Below, piece after piece: positions 47,548 to 59,212 of a stretch of DNA of 64,000 nt (positions are counted from its first letter, which is position 1; every line of letters begins with the position of its first letter). The position numbers were made by a program, and so were the translations under genes. The stretch covers positions 2,392,929-2,456,928 of the forward strand of contig NC_039362.1 of the NCBI RefSeq assembly GCF_003573695.1. The letters are read 5' to 3'. A model generated the notes under the pieces. It did no database searches, was not told where the DNA came from, and worked only from the letters and a program-made list of their open reading frames with translations. The stretch is from Papaver somniferum. Its lineage: Eukaryota; Streptophyta; Magnoliopsida; Ranunculales; Papaveraceae.

Positions 47548-49332
47548 TTTTTTTTTTGGTAAGTTCAAATGCATTCAAAAGACTAACTTATGGAGTTAGT
47601 ACCCCTTACATCATTGGTGATAGAGTTTTCTAATGCTGGATTGGGACGTCCATCCCTTGCATTAGATGTATCTACTTCTAAACTTTGCAAAATACAAATA
47701 GGTGGATCTCTGATCCAATCAACAGAGTTAGAGAAGTTTTTTGCCTCTTTTGCAAGAGTATCTGCCACATTGTTAGCAGTTCTAGGAATATAGAAAAAAC
47801 CCAAAAGTTTTGACAACAATAAAAATCTCCTTTTACTTCATCCATAATAACTTGATTCTTCCAGGAGATTTGAGAAGGTATCCCATTCAAATAATCAAAC
47901 AGATTCTTGCAATCTCCTTCCACACTGAAGTTTGTTAACCTTCTTTCTGTCGCCCATTTAGTTCCTTGCAGCAGTCCTAGAGCGTCCAGTTCTTCTGGGG
48001 TAGAAGCTGTGCCTGGACCTGCTCTGCCTTGTTCAAACTTGCTTGCATCATTCCTTAGGATTAATGAGAAACCTGCAGGCATATCTTTAGAAATCCAAGC
48101 AGCATCAATATTAAGTTTCTTTTGTGTTCTCTTAGGAGGTAACCATTTTGGATTTACAATTTTATCTGCTGAGATATTTCTAAATGAAGGGTTATCCTTA
48201 TACCAGAAGTTTAGAAATCTTTGTATTTCTAAGGCTAATTGAGAACTAGTTTGTTGTTTTGTTTCAAAATGCTCTATTGCATCGTTCCTTCCAGATGAAC
48301 CAAGCTTTAGTCAATATGATTTCTATGGGTCTAATTGGGTCCTTTTTTCCTAGCCATTCCTTGCAAATATCTAAGAAGGTAGTAGTATTGTCAAAGTTTA
48401 GTTCAACTGAGTATGGCTCAGCAGCCCAAACAGTCTTGGCAAAGGGACAAGAAAGCATCATATGTTCTATGGATTCATGCTCTTGACAACCAAAGGAGCA
48501 GTTAGGATGAATATCCTTCATAAATTTAGATAATTTCAGATTTGTAGAGATTGCATTTTGTAAACACTTCCAAGCAAATTTTTTAATTCTTTGAGACACA
48601 TTAAGGCTCCATAAATTTTTCCAAAAAGAGTCAGGCTGGACCTAAATTGTAGTGGTTCACTGTTCTTTCATTGAGCTTGTTATACACAAACTTAACAGTA
48701 AAATTGCCCGAGTTGGTAAGAAGCCATCTGAGAGTGTCTGGTTTGTTTATGGATATTCTAATGTTGTTGATGTTCCTAGCAATATGTTCTGGAAACAATT
48801 CAAATATTAGAGGAGAGTTCCACTTCTTAGTGATTGGATCAATGAGATCCTTCACAAGAAAATAACAAAACAAATAGATGCTCTGCAAAGAGACTTCTGG
48901 TGGGATAAGGAAACTAACTATCAAGGTTACTACCCAAAATCTTATTTTTTCCTTTGTAAACCTATAAGCAAGGGGGGTTTAGGATTTACAAATGCACATA
49001 AGTTCAACCTAACAATGATACCAAAATTAGCTTGGAGACTACTAACTGAGCCAGAAGCCCTTTGGGTGACACAACTTAAGCCTAGATATTTCAGAAAATA
49101 TTCAGCCTTCAATGCAAAAACTCCGTATACAAGTTCATGGATTTGGAAGTGCATTAGTAAAGATATTCATCTAGTTGAACAAAACAATATTTGAGAAATA
49201 GGAAATGGCAATAATACCAATATATGGGAGGATAGATGGATACCCAACTTGGAAGTCAATCTTAGTACCTTTAGAACAACTACTAATCCCTTGTGATTAT
49301 TTGAGGCTTTTAATGAATTTTTTGACCTAGCT
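47548..49332 (-). mobile_element. Inner LINE with 5' inversion (twin-priming type)
   Basis: The 3' end lies at 47548-47557 as a T run (poly-A on the minus strand, after GAACTTACC). Reading the minus strand upward gives RNase H (47678-48082, NFSVEGDCKNLFDYLNG; 47600-47790, FYIPRTANNVADTLAKEAK), the zinc-binding domain (48264-48599, CSFGCQEHESIEHMMLSCPF) and the linker domain to about 48855 (DLIDPITKKWNSPLIFELF). From there the plus strand carries the preceding part of the same protein (48870-49330: IDALQRDFWWD, KPISKGGLGFTNAHKFN, PKLAWRLL, SSWIWKCISKDI, NIWEDRWIPNL). The 5' part is thus inverted, with its truncated end at the joint, as twin priming predicts. Confidence 0.8.
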
Positions 49333-49361
49333 AAAAAAAAAAAAATACTTCTTGGTTTCAA

Positions 49362-50151
49362 ATTTTAGTCTCTGGATGCTGGATCACTAATTAGATGTCA
49401 GTTCGAAAATGTTTTTTCTTTGCATGCATACACAATACCCATATACATTTCTTAGTTTCTTTTCCCATGCATTATTCAGAAATTGATGCTAATAACTATT
49501 TGGTTCTAAGGCCGGTTTATATGCATGAGGCAAATCATGTATGTACCCATTAGGTAGGACTAAATGGCATACAGAGTCTTGGTGGCTCGGTATTATGTAT
49601 GTCAACGTGTGTTTTATCATCTATCGGTTGAAAATCATTCATTTATAAATGTTCAATCTCACATACAATTTAACTCACATTTTCTCCACACCTCTCATTT
49701 GAAATGATTGAAGTCACTTCATTGGAGAAAAATATATTAATCTTATTCGTGTTTGAATATTGGTTGCAAAATTATGGAACAATGTGTTTCAAGATCATCC
49801 AGGATTTTTTTATCAAAGAACTGATGAATATCTTAATAGCTTTTTAATCATTTTGAACTACTCAATTCATATGTATTTTCAACGACAAAGAATTTAGTCA
49901 TGATGAATGCTATGAACACTTTAAAATCCATGTTTCTGGATTCAATGTTGATTATGTCTTATGCAACGCAATGTGACGGGATTGTGGCTTTTATAAAATG
50001 TTAGTTCTAATTAAAACTGATTTAGACTTAATTTTAAATCTAAGACAATATTCATTAATCAAAAGAGCACAATTAAATAAACATTTATAAACTATTGATT
50101 TCCTTGACTATTAAAGATTCATCTCGCAATGCTTGGATCAAGAGTGGTGTT
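49362..50151. other. Flank of the LTR element; probable end of a decayed TIR element
   Basis: No gene. GCCGGTTTATATGCATGAGG at 49512 is a weak match to the PMD-element end (GCCTATTCCTATGCAT). Together with the PMD remnant at 59580-60834 this may be one old element split by the LTR element. Confidence 0.35.
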
Positions 50152-50526
50152 TGTTGAAGGGTAGTTTTAGTTTTGGTTCTACCCGTCCTAACTACACCAA
50201 GTGACCTCACTATACCAAGAATAATAAGAGAGAGAGTTCCTTTTATTGTACCTTGTCCTTTCTTATATAGACTTTCCAAAAGTCCTTTCTTTTTATGACA
50301 TCATGCAACATGTCATAAACCTCCTTAATTACTCCTAATGTCATTCTTTCCATAATATATCCTTCTTCTTATTCATTAATACCTTCTTTGTCCTCTCCAC
50401 TTCATGGGTATTTTCTCATTCGGGCTTGGGCTTAGTCCCCAAGTCCCCATGTCTCATGTTAGGTTCGTCATCCCTCTCGGGGGCACCCTAGACCCGTTAA
50501 GGGATATTATTTTTTATGTATCAACA
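50152..50526 (-). repeat. 3' LTR of the gypsy-type element
   Basis: It matches 59213-59579 along its length: ACCCGTCCTA(A/G)CTACACCAAG, TATATAGACTTTCCAAAAG and CTAGACCCGTTAAGGGATAT. Short LTRs of about 370 bp. Confidence 0.9.
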
Positions 50527-51288
50527 TTAGTCCCCCTGACTATTGGGTCAATCGTTAAATGACCCGATAGTCACATAATTTATTAAACGTCCCCTCTTTT
50601 CATAGAACATCGGGTGAGGGCTCACCCTTCCTCTTCATTGACTCCGTGATCATGAGCGACGCTTGATTTTCTTTAATCGTGCAAAACCCTCTTCTTTCTC
50701 TTCAGTTACTGTCGGTTAACATCTCCTCTGTGTAACCGCCACGTTCAGGCTTTGAAGCCCTCTATATATAGACCTGTTAGTTTGTTTATTCCCCATCTTT
50801 CTTTTTCTCCCTCATTCTCGAATATACACATATACTCTCCATGTCTAGCAGTTCCACCGAAAATTTATAGGAAGAATCCTCCGAGTCTGGAGGAGCCATG
50901 AGTAGAGGTTCTGAGGAGACCGAGTACTCGGGGCAAGACGAAATTCTCCTACCTGCTCCAGCGGATAGAAGGTCATATACGATCGCGGAGTTCACTAGCG
51001 GACCCGATCTGAAGCGCGCGCTAAGGCTGAGGGAGCTCCGTGGAGGTAAACGCGTTTTTCCTCTTGACGACATCTTGGTCCCTCGCCTTTTGAACCCTCC
51101 TGTATTGCCATATCCTTCCGCTCCTGGATGGCTTATGCAACCCGAGTCAGATACTATGGATGCTTTTGCTTTTAAGACGGTACCGCGGATGATTATTCAT
51201 CGTGGTGACTACGACCTCCCCGTTATCAGTTTTCGCTCCAGGTTAAAAACACATCTGGTATGGCCGCACTGGGCATCTTACATACGTT

Positions 51289-53622
51289 TAGGGATGCACA
51301 AAACCGACCCTACCCGCCGACCCAACCCACACCCGTCGAAAAATACCCGCATCCGACCCAACCCACCTAGACGCGGGTCGACTATGGGTGATAACAGCTG
51401 AACCCACCATATGTTGGGTCGGTTGTGGGTAGCAGCTTATGTCACCCGAACCAACCCGCCCACCCGCCTATCTTAACCCTAGATCTCCTAACTATTAATC
51501 CTAGCCGTCAATTCTCATATATAAGTCAAAAATCTAACCTAACTAGCCCTAATCACTTTTTTCTCTCCGTTTCTTTTTATCTTTCCTCTCTTCTGCAGTC
51601 TTCCTTCTTCACTTCACCACTAAATCGAAATCACCTCCAATTCAGTTCGATACCAGTATACCACCGTCAAATTCCATAAAGGTAATTTCATTACATGATT
51701 CAACTGAATGTTAGGGTTAATGTTCTTTGATTTGAATTGTTTTATTGTTAGAGTTTATGTTCTTTTGTTTTGAATCTCTTTGTTTGATACTTTGATTGAA
51801 ATTTGTTTTTCATTTGACGTATTGGGTTTGTATTTGTTCTTTAATTCATTTGCATGTTTTTTTTTCTGTATTTGTTTCTTTTAAAAGGTTGAAAATAACT
51901 AATATGTTGATACGGAAGTAGATTTTTTTGATTTGGGATGTTTTTTTATCAGGGTGTGATGATTTCCTAGGTTTTGATTTGTGGGTATGTTGATTTTTTA
52001 GGTTCCAGTATTTAGGTATGATGATTTGTGGGTGTAGATGTTGATGTTGATGCCAATGTTATGGATGAGCTCATGGATTGCTTCCACAAGTAAGCGTCTT
52101 TCTTTGTTCATTTTTGTTTGTTTGTTTGGGAACGATCAGACCCAAATTTATTGTCAATCATCTTCCCATCTCTATATTCAATTGAGTTTGTTTGTTCTTC
52201 TAGAATGTATTTATCGCAGTTCTAACTTACTAGGAAGATAATTTGATATACAGGTAGAAGGGATATTATTAGTTTAGTTAACCAATGAATGGTTGAAGCT
52301 TATTCCAGTTTGTTTAGTTGTGAAATTCGGGTGTATGTAGTTCAGGGATGTTAGTTTTATCTAATTAGTATGCATCTGTGAGTCTTATATGTATGGATGT
52401 GTTGCAGATTTCGGTTGAGATCAAATGTTGATATTGAAAATATGAGTGAGGAATTTTCGTGCTGGCAACGTTTTGGTAAAAACCTTTATACGTCGTCTGA
52501 CTCGAAACAAGAACCTCTTGGCTGGGGTGCTGGTATTGACAAAGCCGGTCAGTCATCTACAAAAGGGAATAGTTCTTAATCAGAGAAGAATTGGTGGTAA
52601 ATGAATTGAGGCAATTGCAGATGGGAATTTCTGTGCTGACGATATCAATCTGGTCATCGTCGTACTAATTAATTAGGGTTAGTTAAGTACTACTGTACCA
52701 TGATATGTTTATTCCTGGTATTCTATTTTTTATTATCATGTGCCAAACTGCCAACCTTGGTTGGTTTTACAGTTCCTATGCATGTGTTGAGATATAGAAA
52801 ACTATTAGATGCAGTATTTTTGTTTTCTTTTTCTGCATAATAGTGTTTCAGTGTTGATTGTATTCTAGAAACCAGTAAATTTGCATCTGCGTGACATTTA
52901 GGCTTTAGCTGTGGATCTTTGAAGACCTAATGTGCTTATGTATGCTGAGCTGATCATCTGTTATTATCTAAATCTGTGTAGTTGCGTCCAGTAATTCACT
53001 ATTCACTTCTCCTTTAGTTTTATCAATTCATTTTTTAACATGTGTTGCATTGTAAGAGAAGCTGTCTGCTAAGCTTAGCTCCTACTGCTGCATGTCCGTC
53101 TCAACTTTGTTAATGTAAGTATGTAACTAACTTGCATACTTCGTTTTATTTCAGGCTAGCAGAGCATTCAGGGGTAAAACATCCACATCTTCTCGGGGGT
53201 CGCTGATGGTCGCTTTATATGATCTTAGGCTATAGTATAGTAGGCAATAGTCTTTTATCTTTTGATATTTGAACAGTTGAACACTTGAACTCATTTCTTA
53301 TACTTTGTTTTGCATGCACTTTGTAACTTTGTAGATTGCACCAACTTCTTACTTCTCTGGATTATTGTCATTTGCTTAAACTTGGGTTCAGCTTTTTAAT
53401 CCTCATCTGTAAGAGTCTTAGGTATGTATGTATGTAATTTTTTTTTTTGGTAAGTAATGTGTATTTTATGGTGGGTAACCCACCACCCACCCGATCCAAC
53501 CCACTGAAAAACCCATTGTTATGTTGGGTCGGTTGTGGGTGAAAACTTATGTTACCCACCATCAGTGGGTTGGGTGGTGGGTGAGGCCAAACCCGACCCA
53601 ACCCGACCCATGTGCAGGCCTA
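51289..53622. mobile_element. hAT element inserted in the PMD gene, 8-bp target duplication
   Basis: Ends TAGGGATGCACA and TGTGCAGGCCTA are inverted repeats; the perfect duplication CATACGTT stands at 51281-51288 and 53623-53630. Subterminal regions are full of ACCCGACCCAACCC / GGGTTGGGTCGG words in opposite orientation. Removing element plus one duplication restores ASYI|RSNPDH in frame. No transposase was found. The interior holds a small spliced frame (52038-52579). Confidence 0.9.
52038..52579 (+). other. Possible two-exon gene fragment inside the hAT element
   Basis: Exons 52038-52089 and 52408-52579 have an acceptor (GTGTAG), GT-AG borders and matching phase. They read DVDVDANVMDELMDCFHK, then [20 protein letters not shown]...[17 protein letters not shown] and stop. 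The coherent joining suggests a piece of a real gene, either captured or part of the element's own transcript. I do not recognise the family. Confidence 0.4.
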
Positions 53623-55927
53623 CATACGTTCCAATCCTGATCACGCCGCCACTCTTTGTAAAGCAGGTATTGACGAAGCCATAAATTCGTCTCTTAAACG
53701 GGAGGTGAAAAGATGTAGGCACGACATACTGAGGCTTTTCTCTCGCTGGATTGTTCTTGTTCACACTCTTTTTACAGCGTGGGGGGAAGCGACCATCATT
53801 ATGGAGGATGTGGTCACCCTTACAGGCTTACCACTCCATGGCAGTCACTCATATGACGAGGCGGATGTTTATGGAGCGTTGAACGATGAAGACAAAGAGT
53901 CATGCACTTACCTGTTGAACTGTAAAGACGCTTCCCGACATGAATTGATATGGAAGAGTCAAACGCCATCAAAACAGAGAGAGGATAAGAAGGTTACTGG
54001 TGAGTGCAAAAAGGGGCGTCATCGTCCATTTAAAAGGGGAAGACCAAATGGGTTGAAGAAAAGAAGACTCCTTTAACACGCCCAATCGGCGAGCGGCTGT
54101 TGTTTGGTTCTATTCGTGCATACGAAGCGATTCATGGCTCATCGACTCCAGCAAAGGTTGGTCCTGAGTGGGTTGCCAAGACCAACCGATGCACTTCCTT
54201 CCCTCTCTGGCTCAAGTATTGGGCTCCGCGGTTAGTATACGGGAAAGTTCTTGCCCCGAGCGAAAAGAGGAGAATCCTCGTGCAGAATTGGCAGCTTTCA
54301 TCCAATTTTGGCTTTGCCATGATGTATTTGAGTACAGTCCCCAGGATACTGTGGTATTTCTTTTACACTTGCACCGATGTTCTTAGGAGGTTTGTATCGC
54401 CATTTGGATTTGCTTTGTCGAGATCTTCAGACGGTAGGTTCATCTCACAAGATCGAGACTTACATCCCATCTTCTTTTATGCTGGCGTGGTCTTGGGAGC
54501 ACGTCCCCCCATACGCTCCCGATCCTAATGAACTAGCGGTTCACCATGAGGAAGATGTCAGACATGACGATGGCTCGGTTAAGAAGGTTCCAGTTGTTTA
54601 CGACTACCCACGGATGGCTCTTTGGAATCTCAAGGGGAAAATTCCCAAGGGAGATATTTCCAAGCATTTGGATGTGGCTAAGGATTTCAAACGTTCCCTT
54701 ATCAAGATGGTCGATCGGGCGCAGCTCATTATGACTTCACTGCGCCTTTCGACACGGAGCTAGACTCGTCAAAGCTTTTGGCGGAAGCGGATTTTGATTC
54801 AGTGATGGCCATGCAGCCTGGATATCTTCCAGGTTATCCATGCTGGCAAGTTTATCGCCATGTCTTACAAACCCAATCGTGCAGCTCGACAAGTTGGGTT
54901 TGATCAGGGGGTCCCTGGTAGGTTCCCTCCGCAAGAAAGCTCTGATATTGGGGATATCATTGTCAGTTTCGATCGTTTTGTCTTCAAGCGGGCAATACGC
55001 TTATCTGATCGAGGGATCAACTTTTCATTCAAGCAGCATGTCTCCGCGCGTCCTTTGGCAGTTACTGAAAGAGCTCATGAGTACCATGATTTCTTGCGTC
55101 GTAGGGCTTTAAATTCTTGGACTCCTCCTGAGAGTCATGAGCCCATACAACCGAAGAAGGGATCGAAGTCGTTTTCTGATCGTAAGCCTCCGCTGGTAGA
55201 TGTGTCAAGGCCACCTGTTAATCCTCTGACTACACAAGTACTTGTTGTTCCCTTTGTTTTTCATTCGTCTATTATTTATCATCGCCCCCTTTTTTCTTTG
55301 ATAAAATGGATAGTGGGGGTTGCTTTCTCAGGAAGCTCCTCATTCCAATCGCGTGGGGTGGAATCCCTTTTCTTATGTAATGGAAGAGTACTTGAACATG
55401 ACTGAAAGTGATTGGACTGAGAGGAGCCTCGCAAAGAAGGCCAGGCGAGAAGCAGTTAAGTTACCTGCTCCACGCCCTTGTTCTTCTGCTAACATTTCAC
55501 CCTTACAACCCCATAAGGGCCGTCGGAGGAGCGCGTCTCAACCCCCTAGGAGCATGAGTAACATTCCTACTTCCTTGTTTGTAGACCAGTTGAGGGACCT
55601 TGGGGTTAGTCTTCCTAAGTGCTCTGGTTAGGTATCTTCGCGCCTTCATGTATCGTCAATTCATCCTCTTCGGGCTGAAACTGTCCGTGCTAGGGGGTAC
55701 TTCCGGTGTCCCCTAATGCCGTGTTGCAATCAATGAGCCCGCCTGGGTCCAGTCGGCCAGTTTTCGGTGGGTCTTAATCCCACGTGGCACCAACCGTTGA
55801 TGATCATGCGTGTAATCTCCTATTTAATACGTATCTTTGTTTTCATCATTATTCTTTCCTCTTACTTTCCCTCCCCCCTATCTCTTTTTTTTTTTTTTTT
55901 TTTTATAAATCTAAGTTGTTTATCGCA

Positions 55928-56866
55928 ATGGTGGTCATCTCTCATTTTTCAGGTTCCACTAGTGACTCTGAATTGTCTTCTAGTTCTTCCGCATCTCTTC
56001 CTAACCCTGCTGATATCTCGCCTGGTTTGTCGATTCCTGAGGTTAGCTTCCTGTCCTTTTTTTTTTGTTTCCATTCGTTTGTTTGCTAAAAGTTTCATTA
56101 TCGGCGCCAGGATAAGGGTAAGAAGCGTAAGGAGACTATTAAGCCTGACATGGATGGCATGCGGTGCGTTGTCCCCGGTATCGATGGGTCTGGAAAACGT
56201 GCCCGGAAATATGATAGTGACTCCTCTGCTCCTATGGAGAAGCAGACTGATGTTCCTGTTTCTGAAATACCGGTTATTCCCATTGTGCCAGAAAATTCCG
56301 AGGATGTGCAGTTTCGCTTCCCTTTGGTGGTTAGCGCTGTCGAGGCTGGAGTAGACCCTGCCACTCATACCCTCGTTCACGTATTTTAGGTTCCAACCGT
56401 TTTTGCCACTTCTTATAGAGATATTGTGGAGCGTGGTGGTGGTCATATGTCGAAGGCGGATCTTCTGGACGTTCACATTCTGTGTTAATGACTAGAAATC
56501 TCTTGGAAGTCGCCGATCGACTCACGCGTAGGGGATGATCCTGTTGATGCTGCGAAGATACGTAGCTGGAAGACTACCTTGCAGTCCGCGATTAACGTTC
56601 AGTTTCCGATAACGTGGTTGGAAGAATTTTTGGCAAAAGTGAAGAGTCGTAATGACCATCGTGGTCGGCTTACAAGTCAGATTTCTAAGCTAGAGGAGGA
56701 GCTGGGGAAGCGTTCTGAGGCGACTGCCAGCAAGAAGGCGGTGCTGAATCTGTTGCTTGTTGATGTTGGGGTAGCCAATGACGAGTTTCTACGAGCCGAA
56801 ACCGCGGAGGCAACGGTCCGGGCAGAGCTTGAGAAAAAGCGGCAGGAGTTGGCTAAGCTGTAGCCG
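55928..56866 (+). pseudogene. C-terminal part of the antisense PMD gene (acidic linker and coiled coil)
   Basis: Exon 55928-56041 (MVVISHFSGSTSDSELSSSS...LSIPE) joins in phase at 56111 to DKGKKRKETIKPDMDGMRC and runs to a stop at 56389. A further stretch after TTTTAG (56383-56388) reads VPTVFATSYRDIVERGGGHM. From 56527 the frame DDPVDAAKIRSWKTTLQSAI leads into a coiled coil (56610-56863: SQISKLEEELGKRSE, AEATVRAELEKKRQELAKL) and stops at 56866. A PMD followed by a Ser-rich linker and a C-terminal coiled coil is a common layout in these transposon-borne proteins. A stop near 56485 and a frame change break the last part. Confidence 0.5.
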
Positions 56867-57062
56867 TTTTAAAGTGCTTCTTCTTTGTGTTGTCTTTCCC
56901 TTTTCCTTCTGGATGATATATTTGGTGTTTGTTTTATTTGTTTTTATTTATTGTGGGATATTAATATGATGCTTGGTTGATTATTAGTTTGATGTTGGTG
57001 GTTTTCATTATTCTTGGCTTCATGAATGGTCGCATATTCATAATCATCTTCTTTTGGTCTCC

Positions 57063-57345
57063 ATAGAGACGTGGGGTTGGGAGGGCGTTGATTGGATGCA
57101 TCTACCCCCCATTTTTTTATCGAAGGGTGTCGGGTGGGGTGGGCATTAGTGAAACACGCCTACTCCCTCCTCTTTTGTGAGGGGTGGGATGGGCGTTAGT
57201 GAAACGCGCCTATTCCTTCTTCTTGTATTGAAAGGGTGTTGGGTGGGGTGGGCGTTGATTGAACGCGCCTTCCTTCGTCTTTGTATGGAAAGGGTGTTGG
57301 GTGCAGTGGGCGTTAGTGAAACGCGCCTACTCCCGCGACATCTCT
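57063..57345. repeat. About 58-bp tandem repeat, five units
   Basis: The theme GGGTGTTGGGTGGGGTGGGC, then GTTAGTGAAACGCGCCTACTCC, starts near 57063, 57125, 57183, 57234 and 57292. It lies between gag and the antisense PMD gene, where related elements often carry tandem repeats. Confidence 0.85.
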
Positions 57346-57389
57346 TTCTTGGGTTTCTCTGCCATGCCTTTGGGTTTCTGATGACTTTT

Positions 57390-57690
57390 TGTAGATTTGT
57401 TAGTCAATCGGGCGCCTTTGGCTTTCCTAAGACTTTTTCGTAGATTTGTCAGTCAATCAGGCGCATTTGGATTTCCTGAGACCTTTGGTAGATTTGTCAG
57501 TCAATCATGCGCCATTGACTTTCCTGAGACCTTTTGTAAATTTGTCAGTCAATCAGGCGCCATTGGCTTTCCTGAGACCTTTTGTAGATTTGTCAGTCAA
57601 TCAGGCGTCATTGGTTTTCCTGAGACATTTTGTAGATTTGTCAGTCAATCAGGCGCCCTTGGCTATCCTGCGACCTTTTCTCAAATTGCG
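57390..57690. repeat. 51-bp tandem repeat, six units, open on the plus strand
   Basis: The unit GTAGATTTGTCAGTCAATCAGGCG...TTTCCTGAGACCTTTT is 51 bp, so it keeps the frame. The plus strand reads 17-residue repeats with FVSQSGAIGFPETFCR. This is a repeat artefact rather than a protein; nothing else supports coding. Confidence 0.9.
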
Positions 57691-57952
57691 AAAGAGAAAG
57701 TTGTTCTTACCATAAAAGGGGGTGTTTACAATGTGGTATTTCCATTCATATTCTTCCTCTCCTCATTTATTTCGCATTAATGACGAGGGAAAGGGTCATG
57801 CTCAATCGCTTGCTTAGTTGCCCCGAGTTCCCCAGCGGCGCGCTTGCGCTCAAATATACTCCTTATAGCAAAACATTCTTATGTTGGGTGCCCCAACTTT
57901 CGATGATAGTGGCAGTACCTGGCGGAGTTCTTATCCATTTTGTTAACGTCTA

Positions 57953-59212
57953 CTACCGTCGGGGGTAGCTGAATTTCTTGTTCGGTGACCCACTAACCCA
58001 GTAATTCGACTGCGCGTGCTTTGATGTAGGGAAGAGGGGGTGGTGGGTTTGAGTCATGTCTAGTCCTTCTGTTTCTCCCTTGGTTTCTACCGATGGTTCG
58101 GAATTGGTCCCTCCTTCTCTATTAGTGTTGGGTCTTAAGTTGCACGGTGCCTCAGATTCGGTGCTGACTGTGTGACGCCAAGCAGGGTCTATGGGTATTT
58201 CTTCTATGCAGTCGACGATCCTTTCAGCCGCTTCTTCTAGCTCGACGAAGGTCTTGAATCTAAAACTGATCAAACTCCCCTTGAAAGCTGGGATCATTCC
58301 TCGTAGACAAATATCAAGGAGAGTTTCCTCACTGATGTCTTCGTGACAGTCTAGTGCCAAGCGCCGGAACCGTAAGATATACTTTCTTATTTCTTCTCCC
58401 ATCCGCTGTCCGTTCTTTCTCAAGTCTATTGTCGTAATTTTCCTCTTGGCTGAATAGAATTTCCGAAGAAAGAGTGTGGACATAATCAGTCAGGAATCCA
58501 CTCTTTCTGCCTTTAGGTTGTCATACCAGGTGAACTCCGTGCCTGCGAGCGATTTGGGAAATTCTTTTAGGCACAACTTTCGTCGGAGGCTCTATCGTTC
58601 ATTGCTGATAGGAATCGACTAAGATGTTTCTGTGCGTTCCCTTGTCCGTCATAAGTCTTGAATTTCAGAGAAGTGTAGTCCTCGGGATAATGATATTCCT
58701 GGATGTTTGTTGGGTATGGACTGCTTACGTGACAGTGGTTGTCTTGTTTTACCACATGATAATTCTGATCCAAGTAATCTCGCCATTTCTTCATGTGACA
58801 TCACTGTTGTCTTATCGTTTTTGTGCTCCTCGCTTTTCGTTGTTTCTTCGGGAGTTTTTTTCTTGCTGTTAATGCTTGTGTTATCCAGTCTTCAAGCTCT
58901 TGCCTTCTGTGTGAGCGATCCTTTAGTTCCTCTTGCATATTTTGCAGAGTTGGTGACATGGGTTTTGGCAGTTGGGTTGCTCGCATGTTCTTCTTTTGCC
59001 TTTCTGTTATCTCTCTGTTTTGGGACCCATGTCCCACACATCGTTTGATAACACCTTGGATCAGTGCTTGTTCCTCGCTGTCTTCGTCTTCTATTGTTAC
59101 TTCCTCTAAGTTGATGGGTCGATCGGTCGCTTGGTTTTCTACCGCACCAGAGTAGCGCCTCCTGAGTGTGTCATGATGAGCTAGGCACGAGCCTCCGGGT
59201 GTGGTCGCCAAA
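57953..59212 (-). pseudogene. Gag remnant of the gypsy-type element
   Basis: On the minus strand, after the primer site, a charged N-terminal part (58801-59212) is followed by YPEDYTSLKFKTYDGQGNAQ-KHLSRFLSAMNDRASDE (58567-58794), then SLAGTEFTWYDNLKAE with a stop after VDS, then FLRKFYSAKRKITTIDLR...EEIRKYILRFRRLAL (57953-58483). This is the Ty3/gypsy gag capsid pattern (YDGxxDPxxHLxxFxxAM, LxGxAxxWYxxL, FxxxF). At 58567 one base is missing (SCA|LKEF) and a stop follows at about 58500. The zinc knuckle is not found. It is a dead copy. Confidence 0.8.
59197..59212 (-). promoter_or_regulatory. Primer-binding-site-like sequence
   Basis: TTTGGCGACCACACCC directly follows the 5' LTR on the minus strand. 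TGGCGNC-type sites occur in Tat/Athila-like Ty3/gypsy elements. The tRNA was not identified. Confidence 0.5.

Larger units (their letters stand above)
45865..49361. mobile_element. Nested LINE insertion with 16-bp target duplication
   Basis: TACTTCTTGGTTTCAA stands at 45865-45880 and again at 49346-49361, the latter directly after a run of 13 A. This frames a plus-strand LINE cut at its 5' end, with a second, minus-strand LINE inserted near its 3' end. Target duplications of this length and a poly-A tail are typical of LINE insertion. Confidence 0.85.
50898..55631 (+). pseudogene. Plant mobile domain gene, antisense to the LTR element, interrupted
   Basis: The frame from 50898 (MSRGSEETEYSGQDEILLPA) reaches HLVWPHWASYI at 51285, is cut by the hAT element and resumes in the same frame at 53631 (RSNPDHAATLCKAGIDEAIN). 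Then comes the PMD hallmark LFTAWGEATIIMEDVVTLTG with LPLHGS (53770-53850). Further homology jumps between frames: VGPEWVAKTNRCTSFPLWL (54160), DTVVFLLHLHRCSLGGLYRH (54340-54400), PSSFMLAWSWEHVPPYAPDP (54465), YKPNRAARQVGFDQGVPGRF (54863) and NPFSYVMEEYLNMTESDW, then a basic tail to 55631. PMD proteins are nuclear plant proteins often found in transposons. Besides the hAT insertion, several frame changes show decay. The frame continues at 55928. Confidence 0.75.

Noticed and set aside
51425..51679. Open frame MGSSLCHPNQPAHPP... in the hAT element
   Set aside because: It lies in the ACCCGACCC-rich subterminal repeat and has no homologue; a chance frame.
57397..57780. Repeat protein FVSQSGAIGFPETFCR on the plus strand
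   Set aside because: It is a by-product of a 51-bp tandem repeat; there is no start context, promoter or homologue.
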